Source: Xanthomonas hortorum (GTDB lineage: Bacteria > Pseudomonadota > Gammaproteobacteria > Xanthomonadales > Xanthomonadaceae). Taken from it: a stretch of 64,000 nt of DNA. How positions within the stretch are numbered: position 1 is the first letter of the stretch; each line of letters starts with the position of its first letter. Location of the stretch: positions 4,413,001-4,477,000 of the forward strand of contig NZ_CP101417.1 in the NCBI RefSeq assembly GCF_024339125.1, written 5' to 3'. Positions 17,582 to 26,101 of the stretch are shown here, in pieces. A model generated the notes under the pieces. The model was not told where the DNA came from and made no database searches. It worked only from the letters and a program-made list of their open reading frames with translations. Made by a program: the position numbers and the translations under genes.

Positions 17582-17718
17582 CAGCGCGCGCTCCGATGTC
17601 GGGAGCAGAAAACACGATGCATCGAGGGTGTAGCAAGCAAGACAGACGTCGGCACGGCAATCCGGCGGCGCGCAGGCGCCGTCATCAAGGAATCAGTGCG
17701 GAATAATAGCCGAGCGGG

Positions 17719-19446
17719 TCAGCGGCTGCCGCCGGCCACGGTACCGGCGCTTGCATCGGCTTCGGCCTGCGCACGCGCGGCGAACAGCGTGCCCGGCGGC
17801 GGCTGGCGGGTGAAGAAGGTATCGATGCCGTCCAGCACGGCCGAGGCAATCTTGCGCTGGTAGGCCGGATCGATCAGGCGACGCTCTTCATCCGGATTGG
17901 AGATGAAGGCGGTTTCCACCAGCATCGCCGGCATGTCCGAGGTCCGCAGTACCGCGAAGTTGGCGCGTTCCAGAAACGGCTTGTGGTTGTTGCCGATCCG
18001 CTTGAGCCCACCCAGCACATGGCCGGCAGCATCTTCGGAAGCCTTCATGTGGCCGCTTTGCGCCAGATCCAGCAACACGTTGGCAAGCGTGCTTTCGGTC
18101 TGCTGCAAGCGCACGCCACCCACCAGGTCGGCAGCATTTTCCTTGTCGGCCAACCAGCGCGCACGCTGCGAGGAAGCGCCCTTGGTCGACAGCACGTAGA
18201 CGGACGAGCCGGTTGCGCTGCGATTTTCTGCGGCATCGGCGTGGATCGAGATGAAGATATCGGCCTTGGCGGCGCGCGCTTTTTGCGCGCGCATCGGCAG
18301 CGGAATGAACACGTCGGTGTCGCGCGTCATGTACGCCTTCATGCCGGGCGTTGCGTTGATCTGGCGCGCCAGTTCGCGGCCGACCGCCAGGGTGACGTCT
18401 TTTTCGCGCTTGCCGGTGGGGCCCATCGCACCCGGGTCCTGGCCACCGTGGCCGGGATCGATTGCCACGATCAACGGGCGCATGCCCGGCGCCATCTTGA
18501 TCCGCGAGGCTTCGCTGGGAAGTACCGGGCGCGGCGGGATGTCGTCGCTGTCTGTGCCCGCAACCACGCCTGACGCCGCGTTCGGCATGGCTGCCGCGGT
18601 GTTGCCGGGCGCAGCGCCCATCGGCGCAGTGCCACCGTTCAAGATCGCAGCGGGCGATGCGGCATTGCCTGGCATCGCCGCGCCTGCCGGAGCATTGGCG
18701 GTCGTGACCGTGACGCGATTGGGAGTGTTGTAGGCGGAGCTTGTCGGCGTGGTCGTGCTGGTCGCCACAGTACTCGTGGCAACGCCGGGACGCGGCGTCG
18801 GCACGCCAGTGGCGACCGTTGTCGGAACGGGTGCCGTTGTGACGGTAGGCATGGCCGATGCCGGCACGTACACCGCTGGTGCTGGCGGCGGTGGCGCGGA
18901 TGAGGCGCGCTGCGCAGATGCAGCCAAGGCTGCAGTCGCACGCGCTGCTTCGGCCTGTGCATTCACCGGCTGCGCCGTGACCGGGCGCGGCACCGGCATT
19001 GCTGCAGGCGCTGTCGCCGTGGTGGCGGCCGTGGCCGCAACCGGCGTCGGATCGCCCGGCCACTCGATCACCAAGGTCGAGGCACTGCCCAGCGTCTGCA
19101 TCTGCGGCTTCAGCGGCGTGACCGGCGTTGCCAGCTCGAACACCACCCGGAACGTCCCCGGCACCGGCTGGCCAGTGCGCACCGAAGTCACCAGACCGGC
19201 AGCGCCAGGCAGCTTGAGACCGCGCACGCCCGCAGAATCGGGGAAATCCACCACCAACCGATTGGGGTTGGCCAACGACAGCGTCTTGAAGCCGCCGCTG
19301 CCGGCAAGCTGAATCTCGGCGCGCGTGCCGGTTGCACCGGTGCTGACGCCAACGCTCTTGATTTCGCCGGCCCACGCAGCAAAAACCGCCAGGCTCAGGC
19401 TGGCGGTCAGGGCGGAAACACAGAACTGGCGGATCCCCGGTGTCAT
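17719..19446 (-). CDS. amiC: N-acetylmuramoyl-L-alanine amidase with AMIN domain (AmiC type)
   Basis: The 575-residue exported protein has a signal peptide ending near AAWAGE, an AMIN domain (about 30-130) for septal/peptidoglycan targeting, and a very long Ala/Pro/Thr/Val-rich linker (about 135-300). The Amidase_3 catalytic domain follows (about 325-560). Zinc ligands are seen in DPGHGG, REKD and SIHAD, and the catalytic Glu lies in AMLVETAFISNPDEE. It cleaves the amide between MurNAc and the stem peptide during daughter-cell separation, usually under EnvC/NlpD control. The linker is much longer than the short one in E. coli AmiC. The ATG at 19446 was preferred over a GTG at 19464. The amiC-mutL order after tsaE is common in gammaproteobacteria. 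Confidence 0.94.
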   Translation of the reverse strand: MTPGIRQFCVSALTASLSLAVFAAWAGEIKSVGVSTGATGTRAEIQLAGSGGFKTLSLANPNRLVVDFPDSAGVRGLKLPGAAGLVTSVRTGQPVPGTFRVVFELATPVTPLKPQMQTLGSASTLVIEWPGDPTPVAATAATTATAPAAMPVPRPVTAQPVNAQAEAARATAALAASAQRASSAPPPPAPAVYVPASAMPTVTTAPVPTTVATGVPTPRPGVATSTVATSTTTPTSSAYNTPNRVTVTTANAPAGAAMPGNAASPAAILNGGTAPMGAAPGNTAAAMPNAASGVVAGTDSDDIPPRPVLPSEASRIKMAPGMRPLIVAIDPGHGGQDPGAMGPTGKREKDVTLAVGRELARQINATPGMKAYMTRDTDVFIPLPMRAQKARAAKADIFISIHADAAENRSATGSSVYVLSTKGASSQRARWLADKENAADLVGGVRLQQTESTLANVLLDLAQSGHMKASEDAAGHVLGGLKRIGNNHKPFLERANFAVLRTSDMPAMLVETAFISNPDEERRLIDPAYQRKIASAVLDGIDTFFTRQPPPGTLFAARAQAEADASAGTVAGGSR

Positions 19447-19516
19447 GGGGCTGGATTCAATCACCCAATAGTGTCAATTGCAAGGTGATTTCCCTTAATA
19501 ATCCACAACCTGGCGT

Positions 19517-20017
19517 TCATTGTTCTTGTGAGCCGACAGAAAGCGCCTGCAACTCGGGGTGCTGTGCCAGACGTGTCAGCCACCCGCGCCCGGTTTCGCT
19601 TCGGCCCAGCAGCTTGACGCTGCGACCCTCGCCTTCAACGGCCAGCTCCACGTCCAGATCCACCGGCGGCAGTGCGCCTGCGCCACGTTCCGGCCATTCG
19701 ACCAGCCACAGGCTCGCGCTGCCCTCGTCGAGCCCGAGAAAGTCCAATTCGCCGGCATGCCCGATGCGGTACAGATCCAGGTGCCAGGCCTCGTCGCCGG
19801 TACTGAGCGGATAGCGCTCGACCAAGGTGTAGGTGGGGCTGCGGATCGGCCCGGTAACGCCGAGTGCGCGCAACAGCGCGCGCGCCAGGGTGGATTTGCC
19901 GGCGCCGAGATCGCCATGCAGCTGCACCATCGCAGTCGTGGGGCGCACTGCGGCCAGGGCCTGGCCCAGGGTTTCGGTAGCCTGCGCATCGACCAGTTGT
20001 GCGGTGAGTTGGCTCAT
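19517..20017 (-). CDS. tsaE: tRNA threonylcarbamoyladenosine biosynthesis ATPase TsaE
   Basis: The 166-residue P-loop protein has Walker A GDLGAGKST near residue 36 and the conserved SPTYTLVERYP block near 62, followed by HLDLYRIGHAGELDFLGLDE. It energises the TsaB-TsaD-TsaC pathway that makes t6A at position 37 of ANN-decoding tRNAs. Its start (20017) overlaps the nnrD stop (ATGA), so the two are translationally coupled, an order widespread in proteobacteria. A longer open frame exists upstream, but it runs through nnrD in the wrong phase. Confidence 0.95.
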   Translation of the reverse strand: MSQLTAQLVDAQATETLGQALAAVRPTTAMVQLHGDLGAGKSTLARALLRALGVTGPIRSPTYTLVERYPLSTGDEAWHLDLYRIGHAGELDFLGLDEGSASLWLVEWPERGAGALPPVDLDVELAVEGEGRSVKLLGRSETGRGWLTRLAQHPELQALSVGSQEQ

Positions 20018-21501
20018 GCAATGGCTCCGGCGTTGGCCAGGCGGCGCAGTTCGGGTAACAAATCCGTTGGCAGCAGGCCGCGCTCGCCATCGCGCGCGGC
20101 CGCGTCGCCAGCGCAGGCATGCAACAAGGCGCCCAGGCTGGCGGCATCGAGCGGCGACCAGCCCTGCGCCAGCAAGGCGGCGATCACGCCGGTCAGCAGA
20201 TCGCCCATACCGCCCACCGCCATGCCCGGATTGCCGGCGTCGATGATGCGTGGCACTGCGTGCGGCGCGGCGATCACGCTGCCGGCGCCTTTCAGCACCA
20301 CAACCGCGTCGAAGCGCTTGGCCAAGGCGTCTGCGGCGGCCAGACGGTCGCGCTGGACGTGTGCGGTGGACAGGCCAAGCAAACGGCCGGCCTCGCCGGG
20401 ATGTGGGGTCAACACACGCGGGCCGCGGCTCGGCACTGCGTTGGCAGCCAGCAGATTCAGGCCATCGGCATCGATGACGACCGCGGTATCCGAGGCAAGC
20501 ACCGCATGCCATAACGCCTGCGCCCAGGCGTCCTGACCCAGGCCCGGCCCCAGTGCGACCACGTCGGCCGCATTGGCCAGTGCGGCGATGTCGTCGTCGT
20601 CCTGCACCGCACGCACCATTGCCTCCGGGCAGCGCGCCAGCAGTGGCGTGACGTGCTCGGCGCGGGTGGCGACCTGCACCAACCCTGCCCCGCTGCGCAA
20701 GGCCGCTTCGGCCGTCAGCATGATCGCGCCGCCGCTGCCGAGATTGCCGCCAACACATAGCACCCGCCCGGATTCGCCCTTGTGCGTATTGCGTCGGCGC
20801 GGCCGCAACTGCGCGGCCAAGGCGTCGATGTCCCAACTGTGTGCGGCAGGTTCCAGCCCGTCGAATGCGGCATCCGGCACCTCAAGCGAGGCAATCGCGC
20901 GCTCGCCGGCATGCTCCAGCGCATCGCCGGTGTACAGCCCGATATGCGGCACGATGAACTGCAAGGTGACGTCTGCGCGCACCGCGGCATCGAAGGCCAC
21001 GCCGTGATCGGCATCGATGCCGCTGGGCACATCCAGCGCGAACACCGGCACGCCGGCTGCGTTGATGGCCTCGATCAATGACGCGGTGTCAGCATCCGGC
21101 GCACGGTTGAGGCCGATGCCGAACAGCGCATCGACGATCACATCGGCCTGCGCCAGCGGCGACGGAAACAGTGCGATCGCACCGCCCACGCCCAGATAGT
21201 CGGTGCAGGCGCGTTGCGCCAGCGCCGAGGCCGGGCCGTGCCCTGGAAGATGCACCACCCGCACATCACGCCCGGCCCGCTGCGCCAGGCGCGCCAGTAC
21301 ATAGCCATCGCCACCGTTGTTGCCGGTGCCGCAGACCACCACGATGCGGCGTGCTCGCGGCCAGCGTTCCAGCAGGTACTGCCAGGCGGCCTGCCCGGCG
21401 CGTTGCATCAACAAGTAGCCATCGCCACCGAGCAGCGCGGTGGCCTGCGCATCCAGCCTGCGCGCAGCGGCGGTGTCGTAAAGATCGAGCGGTACGTACA
21501 T
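20014..21501 (-). CDS. nnrD: bifunctional NAD(P)H-hydrate epimerase / ADP-dependent dehydratase
   Basis: The 495-residue fusion repairs hydrated NAD(P)H. The N-terminal YjeF_N domain (about 1-215; VVCGTGNNGGDGYVLARL near 55, ALDVPSGID near 155) is the epimerase. The C-terminal ribokinase-like domain (about 225-495; GNLGSGGAIMLTAEAALRSGAGLV, LTPHPGEAGRLLG, and the GNPGMAVGGMGDLLTG active-site block) is the ADP/ATP-dependent dehydratase. The ATG at 21501 (MYVPLDLYD) is divergent from queG with only 24 bp between start codons, so the two promoters must overlap or lie within the opposite gene. In some annotations the gene is called yjeF. Confidence 0.95.
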   Translation of the reverse strand: MYVPLDLYDTAAARRLDAQATALLGGDGYLLMQRAGQAAWQYLLERWPRARRIVVVCGTGNNGGDGYVLARLAQRAGRDVRVVHLPGHGPASALAQRACTDYLGVGGAIALFPSPLAQADVIVDALFGIGLNRAPDADTASLIEAINAAGVPVFALDVPSGIDADHGVAFDAAVRADVTLQFIVPHIGLYTGDALEHAGERAIASLEVPDAAFDGLEPAAHSWDIDALAAQLRPRRRNTHKGESGRVLCVGGNLGSGGAIMLTAEAALRSGAGLVQVATRAEHVTPLLARCPEAMVRAVQDDDDIAALANAADVVALGPGLGQDAWAQALWHAVLASDTAVVIDADGLNLLAANAVPSRGPRVLTPHPGEAGRLLGLSTAHVQRDRLAAADALAKRFDAVVVLKGAGSVIAAPHAVPRIIDAGNPGMAVGGMGDLLTGVIAALLAQGWSPLDAASLGALLHACAGDAAARDGERGLLPTDLLPELRRLANAGAIA

Positions 21502-21525
21502 GCCGGGAATTCTATACTTGTCGCC

Positions 21526-22593
21526 ATGTCTGCCGTCCTCGCCCGCCCCGACCCCACCGACGCCGCCGCGCGCATCCGTGCGCTTGCGCGCGAGGCCGGC
21601 TTTCAACGCTGCGGCATCACCGGCATCGAGCTGGGCGAAGACGAGGTACATCTGCGCAGCTGGCTGAAAGAAGGCCTGTACGGGACCATGCATTGGATGG
21701 CCCAGCACGGCGACAAGCGTTCGCGCCCGCAGGAGCTGGTGCCCGGCACCTTGCGCGTGTTGTCGGTGGGCATGGACTACGGCCGCAAGGACGACACCGA
21801 AGCCTGGAACACCTTGCACGACGGCCGCCGCGCCTATGTGGCGCGGTATGCGCTGGGGCGCGATTACCACAAGCTGATGCGTAACCGGCTGCAGAAACTG
21901 GCCGAGCGCATCCAGGGCGAAGTCGGCGCGTTCGGCTATCGCGTATTCGTCGATTCCGCACCGGTGCTGGAGCGCGCATTGGCGCGCAACGCCGGGCTGG
22001 GCTGGATCGGCAAACACACCTGCCTGATCGATCGCAATGGCGGTTCATGGTTTTTCCTGGGCGAGATCTACCTCGATCTGCCGCTACCCATCGACACCCC
22101 GGCCACTGCGCATTGCGGCACCTGCACGCGCTGCATCGACATCTGCCCGACCCAGGCCATCATCGCCCCGCACCGGCTGGATGCGCGCCGCTGCATCGCC
22201 TACCTCACCATCGAACACGATGGCGCAATCCCTGAGGAGATGCGCAAGCCGATCGGCAACCGCATCTTCGGCTGCGACGACTGCCAGCTGGTCTGTCCCT
22301 GGAACAAGTTCGCCCAACGCACCGACGAAGCCGATTTTCGTGCCCGCAACGACCTGGATGTGGCGACGCTGCCGCAGTTGTTCGCATGGGACACGGACGA
22401 GTTCCTGCGCCGTACCGAGGGCAGCCCGATCCGCCGCAGCGGCCACGAACGCTGGCTGCGCAATATCGCAGTGGGGCTGGGCAATGCGCCTGGCACGCCG
22501 GAGGTGTTGGCGGCACTGGAAGCGCGTCGCAACGACGATTCGGAACTGGTACGCGAACACGTGGGTTGGGCGCTGGCGCAACACGGCCTGTGA
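21526..22593 (+). CDS. queG: epoxyqueuosine reductase QueG
   Basis: The 355-residue iron-sulfur protein reduces epoxyqueuosine to queuosine in tRNA, using a cobalamin cofactor. Two [4Fe-4S] motifs are visible: CGTCTRCIDICP near residue 195 and CDDCQLVCPWN near 250. The upstream WIGKHTCLIDRNGGSWFFLGEI block and C-terminal HEAT-like helices (about 305-355) are typical of the family. The start at 21526 is an ATG 24 bp from the divergent nnrD start. Queuosine made here is the substrate that GluQ glutamylates. Confidence 0.95.
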   Translation: MSAVLARPDPTDAAARIRALAREAGFQRCGITGIELGEDEVHLRSWLKEGLYGTMHWMAQHGDKRSRPQELVPGTLRVLSVGMDYGRKDDTEAWNTLHDGRRAYVARYALGRDYHKLMRNRLQKLAERIQGEVGAFGYRVFVDSAPVLERALARNAGLGWIGKHTCLIDRNGGSWFFLGEIYLDLPLPIDTPATAHCGTCTRCIDICPTQAIIAPHRLDARRCIAYLTIEHDGAIPEEMRKPIGNRIFGCDDCQLVCPWNKFAQRTDEADFRARNDLDVATLPQLFAWDTDEFLRRTEGSPIRRSGHERWLRNIAVGLGNAPGTPEVLAALEARRNDDSELVREHVGWALAQHGL

Positions 22594-22647
22594 GCGTCCG
22601 CGCGATGCGCTCACGCATGCGCACCGCCGCTGCGGGATAATGCGCCG

Positions 22648-23985
22648 ATGGCCGACCGCAACGAACAGATCCTCACCCCCAGCCAGCTCAACACGCTGGC
22701 ACGCGACCTGCTGGAAGGCAGCTTCCCGCTGGTCTGGGTGGAAGCAGAGCTGAGCAGCGTCACGCGCCCGTCTTCGGGCCATCTGTATTTCACGCTCAAG
22801 GACGCACGCGCGCAGATCCGCTGCGCGATGTTCAAGCCCAAGAGCACCTGGCTGAAATTCCAGCCGCGCGAAGGCCTGCGCGTGCTCGCGCGCGGACGTC
22901 TCACCCTGTACGAAGCGCGCGGCGACTACCAGCTGGTGCTGGACCACATGGAAGAAGCCGGCGAAGGCGCCTTGCGCCGCGCCTTCGACGAGCTGCGCGC
23001 ACGGCTGGCCGCCGAAGGTTTGTTCGATGCCGAGCGCAAGCAGCCGTTGCCGGCGCATGTGCGGCGCCTGGCGGTGATTACCTCACCCAGCGGTGCAGCA
23101 GTGCGTGATGTGCTCAGCGTGCTGGCGCGCCGTTTCCCGCTGCTGGAAGTGGACCTGCTGCCCTCGCTGGTGCAAGGCGACAGCGCCGCCGCGCAGATCA
23201 CCTCGCTGCTGCAGCGCGCAGACGCCTCCGGGCGCTACGACGTCATTCTGATCACCCGCGGCGGCGGCTCGCTGGAAGATCTCTGGGCGTTCAACGACGA
23301 GCGCCTGGCCCGCGCAATTGCCGCCGCGCAGACACCGGTGGTGTCGGCGGTTGGCCACGAGACCGACTTCAGCCTGAGCGACTTCGTTGCCGATGTGCGT
23401 GCGCCTACGCCCTCGGTGGCCGCCGAGCTGCTGGTGCCCGATCAGCGTGAGCTGGTCGCCCGCGTGCGGCGTGCACATGCGCGCATGGCCCAGCTGCAAC
23501 AACACGCGCTGGGCAACGCGATGCAGCGCGCCGATCGGCTTGCATTGCGTCTGCGTGCGCATAGCCCGAAGGCGCGGCTGCAACTGCTGCACCGCCGACA
23601 GGAAGATGCCGGCCGCCAGTTGCGTGCACGCATGACCCAGGTACTGGAGCGGCTGCAAGCACGTGTGCAACGTGGGCAGGCACGCCTGCATGCGCACAAC
23701 CCGCAACGCGATCTGGCCAACTTGCAGCAGCGCCTGCAGGCCTTGCATCCGCAGGCAGCCATGCAGCGACGCTTGCAACACGATCAACTGCGGCTGCGTG
23801 GTCTTGCGCGCTCGCTGGAAGCGGTCAGCCCGCTGGCCACGGTTGCGCGCGGCTACGCCATCGTGACCAGACCCGTCGACGGCAGCGTGGTGCGCAGCGC
23901 CGGCGAAGTAAGCCCCGGCGAGCGCCTGCGTGCGCAGCTGGCTGATGGCAGCATCGATGTGCGGGTGGAACGCAGTGAAGGCTAA
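22648..23985 (+). CDS. xseA: exodeoxyribonuclease VII large subunit
   Basis: The 445-residue protein has the N-terminal OB-fold (tRNA_anti-like; [32 protein letters not shown], about 10-110), the catalytic core ([20 protein letters not shown] near 148, [15 protein letters not shown] near 205, [29 protein letters not shown] near 233), and a long coiled-coil stretch (about 270-390). It forms exonuclease VII with several XseB subunits and degrades single-stranded DNA from both ends. xseB is not adjacent. The gene follows queG by 54 bp and may be cotranscribed. Confidence 0.96.
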   Translation: MADRNEQILTPSQLNTLARDLLEGSFPLVWVEAELSSVTRPSSGHLYFTLKDARAQIRCAMFKPKSTWLKFQPREGLRVLARGRLTLYEARGDYQLVLDHMEEAGEGALRRAFDELRARLAAEGLFDAERKQPLPAHVRRLAVITSPSGAAVRDVLSVLARRFPLLEVDLLPSLVQGDSAAAQITSLLQRADASGRYDVILITRGGGSLEDLWAFNDERLARAIAAAQTPVVSAVGHETDFSLSDFVADVRAPTPSVAAELLVPDQRELVARVRRAHARMAQLQQHALGNAMQRADRLALRLRAHSPKARLQLLHRRQEDAGRQLRARMTQVLERLQARVQRGQARLHAHNPQRDLANLQQRLQALHPQAAMQRRLQHDQLRLRGLARSLEAVSPLATVARGYAIVTRPVDGSVVRSAGEVSPGERLRAQLADGSIDVRVERSEG

Positions 23986-24182
23986 GAGCGGCTAACACGC
24001 CCTCTTGAACGCTGTATCGATGGCGGCACCATGTCTGGTGCACCCAGCTTCGTTGACGCGTGGAATGATGTCGAGAATGGCAGCGACATTGATCGAATCG
24101 AAAAGCGCTGACCAGACCGCCCGTCATCGGACAAAACTCGCGGCATGCACGGCTCGCACCAAGCGCACCGACCATCCCGACT

Positions 24183-24322
24183 GGTCCTTGCCGGCCCACC
24201 GTCGCGGGACCTTACGCGGCATGGATGCCGCGTAAGAGCCTACACGGACGTACTTGCGGCGTGTCCCGCGATGGTGGGCGGGCAAGGGCCCTGCAGCCAA
24301 CTTACAGATCAGCCGCTCTGCA
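24183..24322. repeat. compound palindromic repeat element, copy 2, B-type half
   Basis: A B-type palindrome covers 24183-24290. Its outer stem GGTCCTTGCCGGCCCACC.. pairs with ..GGTGGGCGGGCAAGGGCC, and an inner perfect TTACGCGGCAT/ATGCCGCGTAA hairpin is nearly identical to 10105-10212. It is preceded by the spacer end CACCGACCAT..GACT seen at copy 1 and followed by the conserved tail (CTGCAGCC...GATCAGCCGCTCTGCAA) to about 24322. Unlike copies 1 and 3, no A-type half precedes it. Confidence 0.85.
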
Positions 24323-24429
24323 AGTGATGTATCGAGGTATTCGATCACTCCAGGACAAACGAGAATTCGCGTCGTAGCGTCGTAGCGTCGTCGAGATGCA
24401 ATCAAATGCACGGTTCAAAAAGTTCAGCG

Positions 24430-24543
24430 CATCGAGGGCGCAATGCCATCACCGCTCGTGGGACACGCCGTGAATCAGTCCATGAAGAATCCTTGGAAGC
24501 ATCCCTGCCGCCAAGGGTCCCGCAAGCGGTGAGGACATCGCAC
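24430..24543. repeat. compound palindromic repeat element, copy 2, A-type half
   Basis: An A-type palindrome begins CGAGGGCGCAATGCCATCACCGC and ends CCGCAAGCGGTGAGGACATCGCACC, in the same orientation as 9938-10051. It is more diverged inside: the central GCGGCAT/ATGCCGC hairpin is reduced to GGAAGCATCC.. and CTGCCGCC. It lies about 140 bp downstream of the B-type half, so the order (B then A) is the reverse of copy 1. Together the two halves fill most of the 600-bp gap between xseA and the virJ-like gene, where I see no gene. Confidence 0.8.
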
Positions 24544-24586
24544 CTGGCAACTCGATCGTGCGCTGTTCTGTTGGTCGCGTCGCCCC

Positions 24587-25849
24587 TCAACCACGGCTGG
24601 GCGTGGACGTCTGCACCGCATGCTGCCAGCCTTGCAGCAACACGCCGGCCAGCACCGCAGGATCGTGATCGAAGTGATGGCCGCCCGGGCGCGCAACCAC
24701 CTCGACACCGCGTGCGCGTAACTCAGGGCACAGCGTGTCTTTTTCCTGATCGCCGTAGATGCATTGCAGGCGATGCGCTTCCAGCGACTGGATCGCCGGT
24801 TCCACATCGCGCTCGGCATCGTTGTGCCACCCCAGCCAGCCGCCGACGCGCACCTTGAAATCGGCCTGATGACCAAGGCCGAGCAAGCTGACGAATTGCA
24901 CCGAGGCACGCTGCTGCGGCGACAGCTCAGGATAGGCGAACGGCAACACGTCGGCGCCGAACGAATAGCCCACCAAGGCGACGTGCTGGATATGCCAGCG
25001 CTGCCGATACGTTGCGATCACCCGATCCAGATCCGCCCCGACCTGCTGCGGCGTGCGGCTGCCCCAGAAGTAGCGCAGGCTGTTCCAGCCCACCACCGAC
25101 ACGCCCTGCTGCTGCAACTGCGCGGCGATGCCTTTGTCCAGTTCGCGCCAACCACCATCGCCGGACAGCATCACCACCAGGCGGTCGCTGCCGGGCGCAT
25201 GCAGTTCCACCAACGGCAGATCGCCCACACCTTGCGCCTGCGCTGCCTGAAAATGGCCAAGGGTGGCGGCGGCAATCTGCATCGGGTTGGCGTCGTCGAC
25301 CAGATCATCGAGGAAGCCCTGATTCGCATCGGGCACATCGCGTGCGCAGGCCAGGCCGACATCGCTGGCGCCGCCGTCGGCGACAACCGCGCCACCCAGC
25401 ACGTCCGGCGCGGCCGAGGCCAGCGCCTGGCGCGCCAGCACCGCACCATCGCCCTGCCCCACCAGCACCGGCGGCAGGAACGCATCCACGTGCTCGGCGC
25501 GCAGCAACTTCTTGCCCAGCCGCTCGGCATCGTCGGCCAGCGAGCTGCAGGCGGCGCGGTGAGACCGCACACGTTCGCGGTAGCTGGCGGTATCGATCAC
25601 CGCGACCAACGCGCCGTCGTTGCTCAACATCTCGGCAAGCCGCTGGCCGTCCTGGGGATGGCCGCTGTCGGGCAACAGCACCACCATCGCCTTGGGTGTG
25701 CCCTCGGGGCGCACCACTTCGACCGAGCCGTAATGCCCGGCAGTGTTTCCATCCTGCAGATGCCGCGCTACCGCGTAGCCGCTCCCACCGATCAGCAGCA
25801 CTGCGATCAGCCAACGAAACAAACGGATTCCCCAGCTCATCGCAGCCAT
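24587..25849 (-). CDS. VirJ/AcvB-family hydrolase (virulence protein)
   Basis: The 420-residue protein has an N-terminal membrane anchor or signal (LFRWLIAVLLIGGSGYAVA). Two alpha/beta-hydrolase-like halves follow: a degenerate first half (LLPDSGH near 58) and an intact second half with LSGDGGWRELDKGIA near 230, the nucleophile elbow GYSFGADVLPFAYPEL near 305, and a His in GGHHFDHD near 395. This is the arrangement of Agrobacterium AcvB, of which VirJ is the shorter relative. AcvB is a periplasmic lysyl-phosphatidylglycerol hydrolase required for virulence. Whether this copy has that substrate is inference; no lpiA/mprF-like gene is adjacent. The ATG at 25849 is used; an ATG three codons on is equally possible. 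Confidence 0.83.
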   Translation of the reverse strand: MAAMSWGIRLFRWLIAVLLIGGSGYAVARHLQDGNTAGHYGSVEVVRPEGTPKAMVVLLPDSGHPQDGQRLAEMLSNDGALVAVIDTASYRERVRSHRAACSSLADDAERLGKKLLRAEHVDAFLPPVLVGQGDGAVLARQALASAAPDVLGGAVVADGGASDVGLACARDVPDANQGFLDDLVDDANPMQIAAATLGHFQAAQAQGVGDLPLVELHAPGSDRLVVMLSGDGGWRELDKGIAAQLQQQGVSVVGWNSLRYFWGSRTPQQVGADLDRVIATYRQRWHIQHVALVGYSFGADVLPFAYPELSPQQRASVQFVSLLGLGHQADFKVRVGGWLGWHNDAERDVEPAIQSLEAHRLQCIYGDQEKDTLCPELRARGVEVVARPGGHHFDHDPAVLAGVLLQGWQHAVQTSTPSRG

Positions 25850-26101
25850 CCTTCAGAAGTGCTGGCACTGCAGACCGCAGCGAACGTCCGTGGGTTCCGG
25901 AGCGGTTCGGGGGCTGTTCGCTGGGGTTAAGCCTGCACACCGGGTGAGCTGTGGTCAGCGGTAAACAACACCGGACCGGCTCTCACCGGGAAGCTGCAAC
26001 CGGCGCGCGGCAATCGCACCCCGACTGGCGCCAAGAACGTCGATCTGCGCTGCTGCGATCACACCCTTGGCGGCGACAGGCATGCCGCCCGGACCGCCGC
26101 C

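Noticed and set aside
17888..19375. 495-residue alternative frame within amiC
   Set aside because: Arg/His/Cys-rich shadow without motifs; the amiC frame carries the AMIN and amidase domains.
24183..24543. CRISPR array
   Set aside because: Palindromic units are ~110 bp, few, unequal in spacing and lack unique spacers; there are no cas genes.
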